Of a stretch of DNA of 26,711 bases, positions 7,285 to 14,635 are shown one piece after another. The position numbers and the translations under genes are program-made. The stretch is from an archaeon (lineage in GTDB: Archaea > Hydrothermarchaeota > Hydrothermarchaeia > Hydrothermarchaeales > JALUUU01). How positions within the stretch are numbered: position 1 is the stretch's first letter; each line of letters opens with the position of its first letter. The notes beneath the pieces were generated by a model. That model was given only the letters and a program-made list of their open reading frames with translations. It was not told where the DNA came from and did not search any database. The DNA lies in NCBI GenBank assembly GCA_027021185.1, contig JALUUU010000222.1:1-26711 (forward strand), in the 5' to 3' direction.

Positions 7285-8517
7285 CTAGAAAAGATTCACC
7301 TCTACAGTGGATCCCTCTTCTATCCCCTCTGTGTTCTCAGGTATAACTACGAATCCGTCGGCTTTTACTAGGCTGGTTATCACCCCTGAGCCCTTGACCA
7401 TTAAAGGCTCGACCTGCAATTCTTCCTCTGTAGGAAGTAGCCGAACCCTTACGTAGTCCCTGCGGCCGAGCTCTGATGCAACTCTTCTGCTGAGTCTTCC
7501 CCGCACTTTGTGATACCTCTCCTCACCCTTCTGCCCCAGCATTTTCTCCAAGGCGGGCCTGACGAAGGTTTCGTAGGCGAAAATCGCTGCCACTGGATAC
7601 CCTGGAAGCATGAATACAACCTTGTCCCCTGCAAAGCCTGCTCCGGTGGGCTCCCCTGGACGCATCGCCACGCCGTGAAATACTATGTCCCCGATCTCGC
7701 TTACTATCTGGGGTACGAAGTCCCTTTCCCCCACTGATGTGGCACCGCTGATTATAACAACATCCTCCCTCAATGCCTTCTCAACAGTTTCTTTCAGGCT
7801 ATTGTAATCGTCCCTCACTATTCCATAGAGCCTGGGCAAGCCTCCGTCCCTTTTAACCATGGACAGTATCGAGTAACTGTTGGCATCGTAGATCTCCGCC
7901 CCGCCAAGGCTTTTGCCGGGCTCTACAAGCTCGTCTCCAGTTGCTATTATGCCCACCCGCGGCATTTTACCCACCAAGACACGATCTATGCCGAGGGCCG
8001 CCATCAGCCCAACATCCTGGGGCTTGAGCCGCTTGCCCTTTTTTAGGAGCAGGTCCCTTTTTTTTACATCTTCTCCCCGCCTGGAGACATTCTTACCCGG
8101 GGTGACGGCTTTAACTACCTCTATCTCCTCTCCCAGCTCTCTGACGAACTCAAACATCGCCACAGCATTAGCTCCCCTCGGTAAAGGTGCTCCCGTCATT
8201 ATTTTCACGGCTTCATAATCCTTGATGCTGAGGTCCAGGCTCATTCCTGGCATGACCTCCCCCTTGACTTTGAAGTACAAAGGATTCCCCTGGGAAGCGC
8301 CAAAGGTATTCTCGCCCTTTAAGGCGTAACCATCCATGGCCGCCCTGTCAAAAGGCGGCACATCTGTTTGGGCAGCCAAATCCTCAGCCAGTACTCTGCC
8401 CAGGCAATCGACGAGATCCACCTCCTCGGCTTCAAGAGTTTTAACCCGCTTGAGGAGCCTGTCCAGGGCATCGTTTATCCCTGCCCGCTCCGAGAATCCC
8501 TTTGCCCTAACGTCCAT
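7285..8517 (-). CDS. moeA: Molybdopterin molybdenumtransferase MoeA, second copy
   Basis: This is a MoeA of normal length (about 410 residues) without the PBP domain. It shows PPFDRAAMDGYALKGENTF, KIMTGAPLPRGANAVAMFE, IIATGDELVEPGKS and MLPGYPVAAIFAYETFV. Two conserved spots differ: SGATSVGERD replaces the usual GG-T/V-S-x-G, and MRPGEP replaces the usual KPGKP, so a lysine that lines the active site in characterised MoeA is Glu here. I chose the ATG at 8515-8517 over an in-frame ATG at 8556 because GAGGTG lies just upstream and family similarity starts there. It overlaps mobA by 11 nt. Two MoeA paralogues are common in archaea and may divide molybdenum and tungsten insertion (inference). Confidence 0.9.
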   Translation of the reverse strand: MDVRAKGFSERAGINDALDRLLKRVKTLEAEEVDLVDCLGRVLAEDLAAQTDVPPFDRAAMDGYALKGENTFGASQGNPLYFKVKGEVMPGMSLDLSIKDYEAVKIMTGAPLPRGANAVAMFEFVRELGEEIEVVKAVTPGKNVSRRGEDVKKRDLLLKKGKRLKPQDVGLMAALGIDRVLVGKMPRVGIIATGDELVEPGKSLGGAEIYDANSYSILSMVKRDGGLPRLYGIVRDDYNSLKETVEKALREDVVIISGATSVGERDFVPQIVSEIGDIVFHGVAMRPGEPTGAGFAGDKVVFMLPGYPVAAIFAYETFVRPALEKMLGQKGEERYHKVRGRLSRRVASELGRRDYVRVRLLPTEEELQVEPLMVKGSGVITSLVKADGFVVIPENTEGIEEGSTVEVNLF

Positions 8518-9091
8518 GTCTGCGCACCTCTTCCATATCCTGCGGGGTGTTAACATTGAGAAAACACCTGGTGTCCATGGGATAGTATTTTATTTTTTCC
8601 AATTTTTTTATAACCTCCCCGACCTTCCAAGTCCCTGCTTTAATGGCCTCCCTGCACGCCCTCTGGAGAGATTCCACCCTATAGACCGCTATTAAGGGTT
8701 CAGGGAAATCACGAACCACCGGAACAACGGCATCCCATCCCTCACAGTTCTCCAGCAATGAATAAATAATCTCCCGGCTTATCAAGGGGGTGTCGCACGG
8801 CAGGACAACTACGTATTCCTTGGTGCATTTTTCTAGGGCGGTGCAGAGCCCAGCCAAAGGCCCTTTTTGTTTTATATTGTCTATCACGGTCACAACATCG
8901 AATCCTCTGGCGAGCACTTCATCTCTCTGCTCCTCAGTCCCCAGAGATATTATTACTTCACTGCTGAGAGCCCTGCCGTTGTCCACGGCTATTTCTAGAA
9001 AGGATCTGCCGTTGAGAAGCAGAAACTTTTTGTCTCTGCCCATCCTCTTACTTTTTCCGCCCGCCAGGATAATGCAGGATACATCCTTCAT
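8507..9091 (-). CDS. mobA: Molybdenum cofactor guanylyltransferase MobA
   Basis: MobA transfers GMP from GTP to molybdenum cofactor, giving the guanine dinucleotide form used by DMSO-reductase-family enzymes. The 194-residue protein begins with the nucleotide-binding loop LAGGKSKRMGRDK (about 10-22), followed by GPLAGL, the metal-binding PCDTPL, EPLIAVY and FLNVNTPQDM, in the expected order. It is the first gene of the minus-strand cofactor operon, with GAGGAT as Shine-Dalgarno ahead of the ATG at 9091. Its presence directly across a divergent promoter from a molybdopterin oxidoreductase fits that enzyme's need for bis-MGD. Confidence 0.93.
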   Translation of the reverse strand: MKDVSCIILAGGKSKRMGRDKKFLLLNGRSFLEIAVDNGRALSSEVIISLGTEEQRDEVLARGFDVVTVIDNIKQKGPLAGLCTALEKCTKEYVVVLPCDTPLISREIIYSLLENCEGWDAVVPVVRDFPEPLIAVYRVESLQRACREAIKAGTWKVGEVIKKLEKIKYYPMDTRCFLNVNTPQDMEEVRRHGR

Positions 9092-9239
9092 AAATCCTCA
9101 TACCTTCCGCCGTAAATTACTTGATTATAAGTCAATCTACCCTCTCGGTAGCTGGTCTTTTATACGATTCGAAAACTTTATATATAGTATGTTTTTATCT
9201 TAAATTAACTTACTTCTAAATCGGATTGGAGGTGAAAGA
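9092..9239. promoter_or_regulatory. Divergent promoter of the cofactor operon and the oxidoreductase operon
   Basis: On the plus strand CTTTATATATAG (TTTATATATA at 9177-9186) predicts a start near 9207 and a leader of about 33 nt that carries GGAGGTGA at 9228-9235. On the minus strand the complement of 9158-9165 reads GTATAAAA and predicts a start near 9135, about 44 nt before mobA. The two TATA boxes are separated by only 11 bp, so binding at one should affect the other. Confidence 0.6.
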
Positions 9240-11690
9240 TTGGTTGTTTTAAGGAGAGCTCAGGAATCTGTCAGGGACTACGACACAATCCGCTACACCA
9301 CCTGCGACAACATGTGCGAAAGTGGTTGCGGCATGAAAGTTTTCCTCAAAGACGGCAGAATCGTTGATATCTATGGTGACGAGGAACATCCTCAGAACTA
9401 CGGCTCCCTCTGCCCGAAGGGGACAGCCAACTATCAGCATGCTTACAACCCTCTACGGGCCAAGTATCCTATGATCCGGGAGGACAATGTCAACGGTAAG
9501 TATCGCAGAGTAACTTGGGACGAAGCCCTCGACTTCGTGGCAGACAGACTTAAGTACATACGAGAGAAATGGGGAGCTCATGCGGTTGCCTGCCACCGCA
9601 CAGGCAGGAGTAGCTACGGTAACAAGCTTGGCGGCTCAAGGTTCCTAGCTATGTATGGCACCCCCAACGTTTACGGACAGGGACCTCTCTGTTGTGAGAG
9701 CCCTGGTGCCATTGGGCAGTACGTTTTCGGTGCCAAAGAATTCCTGAGACTGTTCAACCCGTGTCAAGACGCAATGAACAGTGACACAATCTTCCAGTCA
9801 GGCTCAAATGCAGCCGCTCTGGAGGTCATAACAGAGAAGTGGTTCATAGACGCTCAAGACAAGAAAGGTGCCTTTTACATATGCATTGACCCGCGATTTA
9901 ACGCCACCATGGCTAAAGCGGATCTGGCTCTGAGAATACGGCCTAGCACAGATTCTTATCTGGCCTTAAGCATAGCCAACGTTCTTATCCACGAGATAGA
10001 CGGCATAGACCACGAATTTGTCGACAAATGGTGTGTGGGCTACGAGGAGTTCGTAAACCATGTTAAAGGGTATACACCGGAGAAGGCAGAGAACATTACG
10101 TGGGTTCCGGCTGAGGATATCCGCCTAGCAGCGGAGAAGATCGCCTATCCGCGGAGAACGCACTTCACCGGATGCCTGGGAACAGCGCAGCAGTATAACC
10201 CTGGCAACTGTAACAAAGCCTACCAGATCCTTGTGGCTATCACTGGAAATGTCGGCGTTAAAGGTGGAGGCTGGAACTGGCTCCACAACTGCAGGCCTGT
10301 GCTGAGTGCTGGTAAGGATCTGAAGGATTACATAGTTAAGATCAAAGAGCCCCAGCTGGCGGATAAGATAATTCCCTGGGGAGACACTTCCAGTGCCTGC
10401 ACTATAGATCCTGGATATACTGGGAAGCCATATCCGATCAAAGGTTTGATCTGGAACGGCAACCACATCGTTCAGTGGCCAAACAACAACAAGACCAGAG
10501 AGTTCATGAAGAACCTGTACTGCGGTGTGCACCTAAGCTTCCATCCCAATGAGACAGCTAGCTGGATGCACGCAAGCTTCCCGATAACCAGCTTCTTCGA
10601 GCATGAAGGAGTTGTCCACCACGGTAACAACCGCCATGTGCAGTGGCATAACTGGATCATCCCAAGACAGTGGGAATGCAGGGCTGACATCGACTTCTGG
10701 GCCGGCCTGGCCAAACGCTTCGAGTTCGGTGAGGCTTACTATGCTCCTGGTGGAAAGACCTGGTGGAAGGACAAGGAGCAGACCGAAATCGACGAGCGTA
10801 TTTGTCAGAACTGGTTCCACTCCCAGGAGAGCTTCGTTGCCGGCATCACCGTGGACCTGATGGATCCGGAGAAGAGCCCAAAGGGCGGTGTTATGTGGCC
10901 CGCCGAGACTAAAGACGAGGCCATGATGTACTCCGATCCCGAGGCTACGATCCGGGGTGCTCAGTGGATTATGTACAAGGAAGGGGTTAACTACCCAGGC
11001 ACAGACAAGCGTTTCCCGACACCCAGCGGAAAAGTGGAGATTTACAGCAGAGCCCTTGAGCAGATTGGCTTCTATCCTCTGCCTATCCACGTGGAGGCAA
11101 GTGCCACACCTATATCAAGGCCCGATCTCTGGGAGAAGTATCCGCTCAACCTCTCTACCGGAAGGTTGGTGGCTCACTTCCATGAAATGGGTCACTGGTG
11201 GCCGTGGATGGTGGAGCTCGAGCCCCATATGTTCGTGAACATCCACACTGAGACCGCTAAAGCCCTTGACATTAAAGACGGGGACACCGTCGTTGTCGAG
11301 AATGATCAGGGCAAGGTTTACTGCGTTGCATGGGTCAATGAGATGACCGATGTGGCCAGTGTGTGGATGCCTGAGGGATTCGACAAGTATCAGCCGTTCT
11401 ACCCATATCAGAACGTCAATGAACTCATCGACAACACCGTCAAGGATCCCTTCTATACCCAAGCCCAGTACAAGTGCAACATGGTAAGGGTATACAAGAA
11501 AGGAGACGATCCTGACCAGGCAGTGGAGAAGACAAAGGAGTTCCTTACACTCCAGAAACGCTCCCCCAAGGACTACATTTCCCCAGACGAAGACGACACA
11601 GTCAACCTCGGAGCATACATGAGGTTCGCTAAGAAAGGCAGCGGCGTCTACTACGTAGGCGTGCCCAGAGACAAGTGGGAGACCAAGTGA
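9240..11690 (+). CDS. Molybdopterin oxidoreductase catalytic subunit (DMSO reductase family), cytoplasmic
   Basis: The 816-residue protein is a DMSO-reductase-family subunit that binds bis-MGD and one [4Fe-4S] cluster. Cluster ligands are Cys22, Cys26, Cys30 and Cys58 (TCDNMCESGC, then SLCPKG, whose Lys60 is typical). GPLCCESPGAIG at 148-159 aligns with the formate dehydrogenase metal-ligand loop, which makes Cys152 the likely Mo/W ligand. HFHEMGHWWPW and the C-terminal dinucleotide-binding fold (DIKDGDTVVVENDQG) are present. The start is TTG at 9240, five bases after GGAGGTGA. There is no Tat signal or membrane segment. The substrate is not evident: formate, a sulfur or arsenic oxyanion and a hydratase-type reaction all remain possible. 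It is followed by its Fe-S subunit after 12 nt. Confidence 0.88.
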   Translation: MVVLRRAQESVRDYDTIRYTTCDNMCESGCGMKVFLKDGRIVDIYGDEEHPQNYGSLCPKGTANYQHAYNPLRAKYPMIREDNVNGKYRRVTWDEALDFVADRLKYIREKWGAHAVACHRTGRSSYGNKLGGSRFLAMYGTPNVYGQGPLCCESPGAIGQYVFGAKEFLRLFNPCQDAMNSDTIFQSGSNAAALEVITEKWFIDAQDKKGAFYICIDPRFNATMAKADLALRIRPSTDSYLALSIANVLIHEIDGIDHEFVDKWCVGYEEFVNHVKGYTPEKAENITWVPAEDIRLAAEKIAYPRRTHFTGCLGTAQQYNPGNCNKAYQILVAITGNVGVKGGGWNWLHNCRPVLSAGKDLKDYIVKIKEPQLADKIIPWGDTSSACTIDPGYTGKPYPIKGLIWNGNHIVQWPNNNKTREFMKNLYCGVHLSFHPNETASWMHASFPITSFFEHEGVVHHGNNRHVQWHNWIIPRQWECRADIDFWAGLAKRFEFGEAYYAPGGKTWWKDKEQTEIDERICQNWFHSQESFVAGITVDLMDPEKSPKGGVMWPAETKDEAMMYSDPEATIRGAQWIMYKEGVNYPGTDKRFPTPSGKVEIYSRALEQIGFYPLPIHVEASATPISRPDLWEKYPLNLSTGRLVAHFHEMGHWWPWMVELEPHMFVNIHTETAKALDIKDGDTVVVENDQGKVYCVAWVNEMTDVASVWMPEGFDKYQPFYPYQNVNELIDNTVKDPFYTQAQYKCNMVRVYKKGDDPDQAVEKTKEFLTLQKRSPKDYISPDEDDTVNLGAYMRFAKKGSGVYYVGVPRDKWETK

Positions 11691-11702
11691 GGAGGTGCAA
11701 AA

Positions 11703-12479
11703 ATGGCTAATATTTGGGAACCAGAGGGACCTCTTTACAACGTCAACGTAGAGTCCGCTAGGCAGGGCTGGGAGAGAAACCAGAAAATCGGCCTCTATGA
11801 GGCCGCTTCTGCCATGCCGTGGGGGCTTTCCCCTGACTGGCTGGTAATGTACATAGACCTTAAGCGCTGCCTAGGCTGCTTCAGCTGCGAAACCTCATGC
11901 AAAATGGAGCACGACCTCCCCATGGGGCCCCGCCTGATAAGAGTCATGCAGGTGGGACCGAAAAAGGTGGGAAAGCACACGAAGGCAATGTACTACCCGA
12001 TGAATTGCTTCCACTGCGGTGAGGCTCCTTGCGTGCCTCCGTGCCCAACTGGAGCAATTCAGAAGCGGGCAAAGGACGGCATCGTCTGGATAGATGCTGA
12101 GAAATGCATCGGCTGCAGACAATGCATGCAGGCATGCCCCTTTGGCGCTATCCAGTACGACACCAGGACCCGGAAGGCCATAAAGTGCGACTACTGTCTC
12201 CACAGAGTCGAGAAGGGTCTACAGCCGGCCTGCGTGACTAAGTGTTCCTCCCACTGCATGTATTTCGGTAGTCCACACCACATAATGACTTACATGCGGG
12301 AGCGCACTGCTCTAGGGGTAGCCAGCGCCTACATGAACGGACGGGGAAACGACACCCTCTGCTCACCTGGTTATGCCTTCCCAGAGAAGACCCTGTTTGT
12401 CCCCAGGATAAGGCGCAAGCCAGGGGCACTCATGGGCAGGATAACTAGGATTACACCAGCGCAGAAGGTGAAGTCCTAG
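11703..12479 (+). CDS. Four-cluster ferredoxin-type electron transfer subunit 1
   Basis: This is a NrfC/DmsB-like subunit that carries electrons to or from the catalytic subunit. Sixteen cysteines make four [4Fe-4S] sites: Cys56/59/62/66, Cys102/105/110/114, Cys135/138/141/145 and Cys162/165/177/181. A ~50-residue N-terminal extension precedes the first site and has no signal peptide. After the last cluster a ~75-residue tail includes TLCSPGYAFPEK and FVPRIRRKPG. GAGGAGGTG at about 11690-11698 is its Shine-Dalgarno site, and the gene follows the catalytic gene by 12 nt. Blocks of its DNA are nearly identical to the second ferredoxin gene 1,004 bp downstream. A hairpin and T-runs follow its stop. 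Confidence 0.92.
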   Translation: MANIWEPEGPLYNVNVESARQGWERNQKIGLYEAASAMPWGLSPDWLVMYIDLKRCLGCFSCETSCKMEHDLPMGPRLIRVMQVGPKKVGKHTKAMYYPMNCFHCGEAPCVPPCPTGAIQKRAKDGIVWIDAEKCIGCRQCMQACPFGAIQYDTRTRKAIKCDYCLHRVEKGLQPACVTKCSSHCMYFGSPHHIMTYMRERTALGVASAYMNGRGNDTLCSPGYAFPEKTLFVPRIRRKPGALMGRITRITPAQKVKS

Positions 12480-12486
12480 TCCTAAT

Positions 12487-12513
12487 GGGGAACTCCCCCT
12501 TTTTTCCTTTTTT
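12487..12513 (+). terminator. Hairpin with two T-runs inside the oxidoreductase operon
   Basis: GGGG (12487-12490), loop AACT, CCCC (12495-12498) is followed by a C, then T6 and T7 runs. It lies between ferredoxin subunit 1 and the small protein. It may partly end transcription and so reduce expression of the distal three genes; no separate TATA box is obvious for them. Confidence 0.5.
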
Positions 12514-12527
12514 TATGGAGGAGTGGA

Positions 12528-12788
12528 ATGCTAGAAGAAAAAATAAAAATTAAAGAAATAAGGAAATCTTACATCCCAAAAGACCTTGCAAAGCTTATGA
12601 TCAAACCATCTAATGAGTGGCTGTACGCCTCCACGGTTATCCGTGAGACGCGGGCCCTTAACTCTTTAATATCATACTTCGCCAAAGACAGGGCAAACAC
12701 CCTGTCGTCTCCCGCCTCTCCATATCCAGAGAGGCATAACATCCTTCCAAGAGAGAAATTAAAACCCAAAGTTAGGAGGAAGAGGTAA
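12528..12788 (+). CDS. Small protein of unknown function (86 aa) between the ferredoxin genes
   Basis: I do not recognise a family. It is a basic, cysteine-free 86-residue protein. The ATG at 12528 has GGAGG upstream, and its TAA overlaps the next ATG by one base (TAATG), so it is translated and coupled to ferredoxin subunit 2. Its C-terminal half resembles the tail of ferredoxin subunit 1: TLSSPASPYPERHNILPR against TLCSPGYAFPEKTLFVPR. By hand I count 13 identities in 39 ungapped positions. It may therefore be a cluster-free relative of that tail, acting as a docking or assembly partner (inference). There is no signal peptide or membrane segment. Confidence 0.7.
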   Translation: MLEEKIKIKEIRKSYIPKDLAKLMIKPSNEWLYASTVIRETRALNSLISYFAKDRANTLSSPASPYPERHNILPREKLKPKVRRKR

Positions 12789-13597
12789 TGGAGCTGTTCG
12801 GACTGCTGGAGGGTATCGAAGGAAAGCCTCCTTCAGACAACACCGTCGTCATGGTTATAGATTTGAAGCGCTGCCTAGGCTGCTTCAGCTGCGAAACCTC
12901 ATGCAAAATGGAGCACGACCTCTCCCTCGGGCCTCGCCTGATAAGAGTCATGCAGGTGGGACCTAAAACTGTTAAAGGGAGGGTTAGAACCCTCTATATG
13001 CCCATGCTCTGCTATCATTGTAATCCCGCACCATGCATGCCTCCTTGTCCGACCGGTGCGATTCAGAAGCGCACCCAGGACGGAATCGTCTGGATTGAAG
13101 CTGAGAAATGCATCGGCTGCAGACAATGCATGCAGGCATGCCCCTACGGGGCTATACAGTATGATACCCGCACGGGAAAGGCTATTAAGTGCGACTTTTG
13201 CAAACACCGCGTCGACTACAGGAAAAAATATACAAAGGATGAGATAGAGCAGATCTACAGAAACATCCTTCAAAACGGAGGGAGTTTGCGCACGGTGGTG
13301 TTCGACGAGAAAGGAAACGTGAAAAGAGACAGCAAAGGCAGGCTTGTTGGTGAAGACGGTGAACCGCTCTCAGGGAGAAAACTCGCTGAGAAAGTGAAGA
13401 TACCAGAGGAACTAATGTACTATGGACTATGGAGCTCGTGCTCTACTAAGTGCTCTAGTGAATGCATGACATTCGGGTACTACAGAGACCTTAAGGGTTA
13501 CATAGACGAACTTAAAGGGAAGAGAGATATCCAGAGGATAGGGTCTGTTTTCTATGCTCTTCCCAAAGACGACTTTCCTGTACCAAGGCGGGGTTGA
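12788..13597 (+). CDS. Four-cluster ferredoxin-type electron transfer subunit 2, with insertion
   Basis: This paralogue of subunit 1 has 269 residues. Sites are Cys29/32/35/39, Cys75/78/83/87, Cys108/111/114/118, and a split fourth site Cys135/138 plus Cys208/212. Between Cys138 and Cys208 lie 69 residues instead of the 11 seen in subunit 1, an insertion of about 58 charged residues (KKYTKDEIEQIY, DEKGNVKRDSKGRLVGEDGE). The N-terminal extension of subunit 1 is missing. The tail ends FYALPKDDFPVPRRG, echoing the FVPR end of subunit 1. AGGAGGAAGAGG provides a Shine-Dalgarno site, and the start overlaps the stop of the small protein. Two such subunits for one catalytic subunit suggest a longer wire or alternative partners (inference). 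Confidence 0.9.
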   Translation: MELFGLLEGIEGKPPSDNTVVMVIDLKRCLGCFSCETSCKMEHDLSLGPRLIRVMQVGPKTVKGRVRTLYMPMLCYHCNPAPCMPPCPTGAIQKRTQDGIVWIEAEKCIGCRQCMQACPYGAIQYDTRTGKAIKCDFCKHRVDYRKKYTKDEIEQIYRNILQNGGSLRTVVFDEKGNVKRDSKGRLVGEDGEPLSGRKLAEKVKIPEELMYYGLWSSCSTKCSSECMTFGYYRDLKGYIDELKGKRDIQRIGSVFYALPKDDFPVPRRG

Positions 13598-13603
13598 AAA
13601 GTA

Positions 13604-14635
13604 GTGGCAAGGAAAACATTCGTTAAGGCTTTTATTGATCCTGATCTTCGCAAAGACTGGAAGAAGTTTCTGAAGAAATTTCCCTACCTCTTCTGGGTTC
13701 AGGCAATGAACATAGAAGAGGAGAAGGACTGGAAAGCCCTGGTAAGAAAGAGGAAGCCAGATCTCAAAGTCGAGCCCAGAATCCCGGTGGGGGCTGCTGA
13801 TTACGCCGCCATTTCTAAGGCTAGGAGGGACGTTTATTTCTGTCTGGCCAGGAGTTTCTCAGAGCCGAGCAGCGGTCTAGTCAACGACCTTCAGAACGAG
13901 AGTTTCCTTGAAGTGCTCGAGAGGGGGATGCAGCTCTTCGTCCCCTCAAGCAGGACACAGGAGGGTCTGAGGATCTTGAGGGAGTATATCTCTACTGTAA
14001 AGAATGACGACAAGAGAAAGCTCCTGAGGAGGCTCAGGGGTGAGCACCTGACGATATTCTATGACTCCTTTTTCCCGTGGCTCTCATGCTACGAGTCGGT
14101 ATACAGAGGGGAGAAACAGATAATGGGTGACCTAACCGCCATGGTCAAGGACTCCTATCGCTTCGCAGGCTACAGGCTCACAGGGGAATACGGGAATGAT
14201 CCGCCAGATGACGCTAAGATAGAATTAGAGTTCATGTACCGCCTGTGTGAAGATGAGCTTCAGAGCTGGTTGTCTGGAGACAGGGAAGCCGCCCTCAGCT
14301 ATCTCGACATGCAGAGGTTCCATCTATGGGACCATTTAATAGAATGGATACCCTTTCTATGTGACGACTTACTTACTCCTGAATTTAGAGAAGGCGTAGT
14401 GGAGAAATTCCAGAAACACAGCGATTTGCAAAGAGAAAAAAGCAAGGAATTTGAATTCTATGTCTCTATCGCCACGCTGACTAAAGCCGTCCTGGAATCG
14501 GACTATAACCAAGTGGCTACCATGGGGCGCATTGGAAGGGAAATGGATGCTGACGAGGTTGCAAAGGAACTTCAGGGGGTAGAGCCCATCGACACATCCA
14601 CCGAGAGATTCGCCCTGGAGAAAAGCTCCAAGTAG
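13604..14635 (+). CDS. TorD-like molybdoenzyme maturation chaperone with N-terminal extension
   Basis: TorD/DmsD-family chaperones bind a molybdoenzyme apoprotein and help cofactor insertion. Here residues ~65-330 form the all-helical domain, with LRGEHLTIFYDSFFPW (the family's E-x2-x-L/I-F type segment), CYESVYRGE, DAKIELEFMYRL and HLWDHLIEWIPFLCDDL. At 343 residues it is longer than the usual ~200-230. The extra parts are a basic ~65-residue N-terminus (RKDWKKFLKKFPYLFWVQAM) and a C-terminal extension. The start is GTG at 13604, seven bases after the ferredoxin stop. It is the last gene of the operon. Since the enzyme lacks a Tat signal, the chaperone should act in cofactor loading and not in export proofreading (inference). 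It overlaps the convergent gene by 64 nt. Confidence 0.85.
   Translation: MARKTFVKAFIDPDLRKDWKKFLKKFPYLFWVQAMNIEEEKDWKALVRKRKPDLKVEPRIPVGAADYAAISKARRDVYFCLARSFSEPSSGLVNDLQNESFLEVLERGMQLFVPSSRTQEGLRILREYISTVKNDDKRKLLRRLRGEHLTIFYDSFFPWLSCYESVYRGEKQIMGDLTAMVKDSYRFAGYRLTGEYGNDPPDDAKIELEFMYRLCEDELQSWLSGDREAALSYLDMQRFHLWDHLIEWIPFLCDDLLTPEFREGVVEKFQKHSDLQREKSKEFEFYVSIATLTKAVLESDYNQVATMGRIGREMDADEVAKELQGVEPIDTSTERFALEKSSK

Noticed and set aside
9240..9310. Tat signal on the molybdopterin oxidoreductase
   Set aside because: The N-terminus has LRRAQES but no following hydrophobic segment, and the cluster cysteines begin at residue 22.
10533..11090. 185-codon minus-strand open frame inside the oxidoreductase gene
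   Set aside because: Antisense to conserved catalytic-subunit sequence with no start signal or motif.
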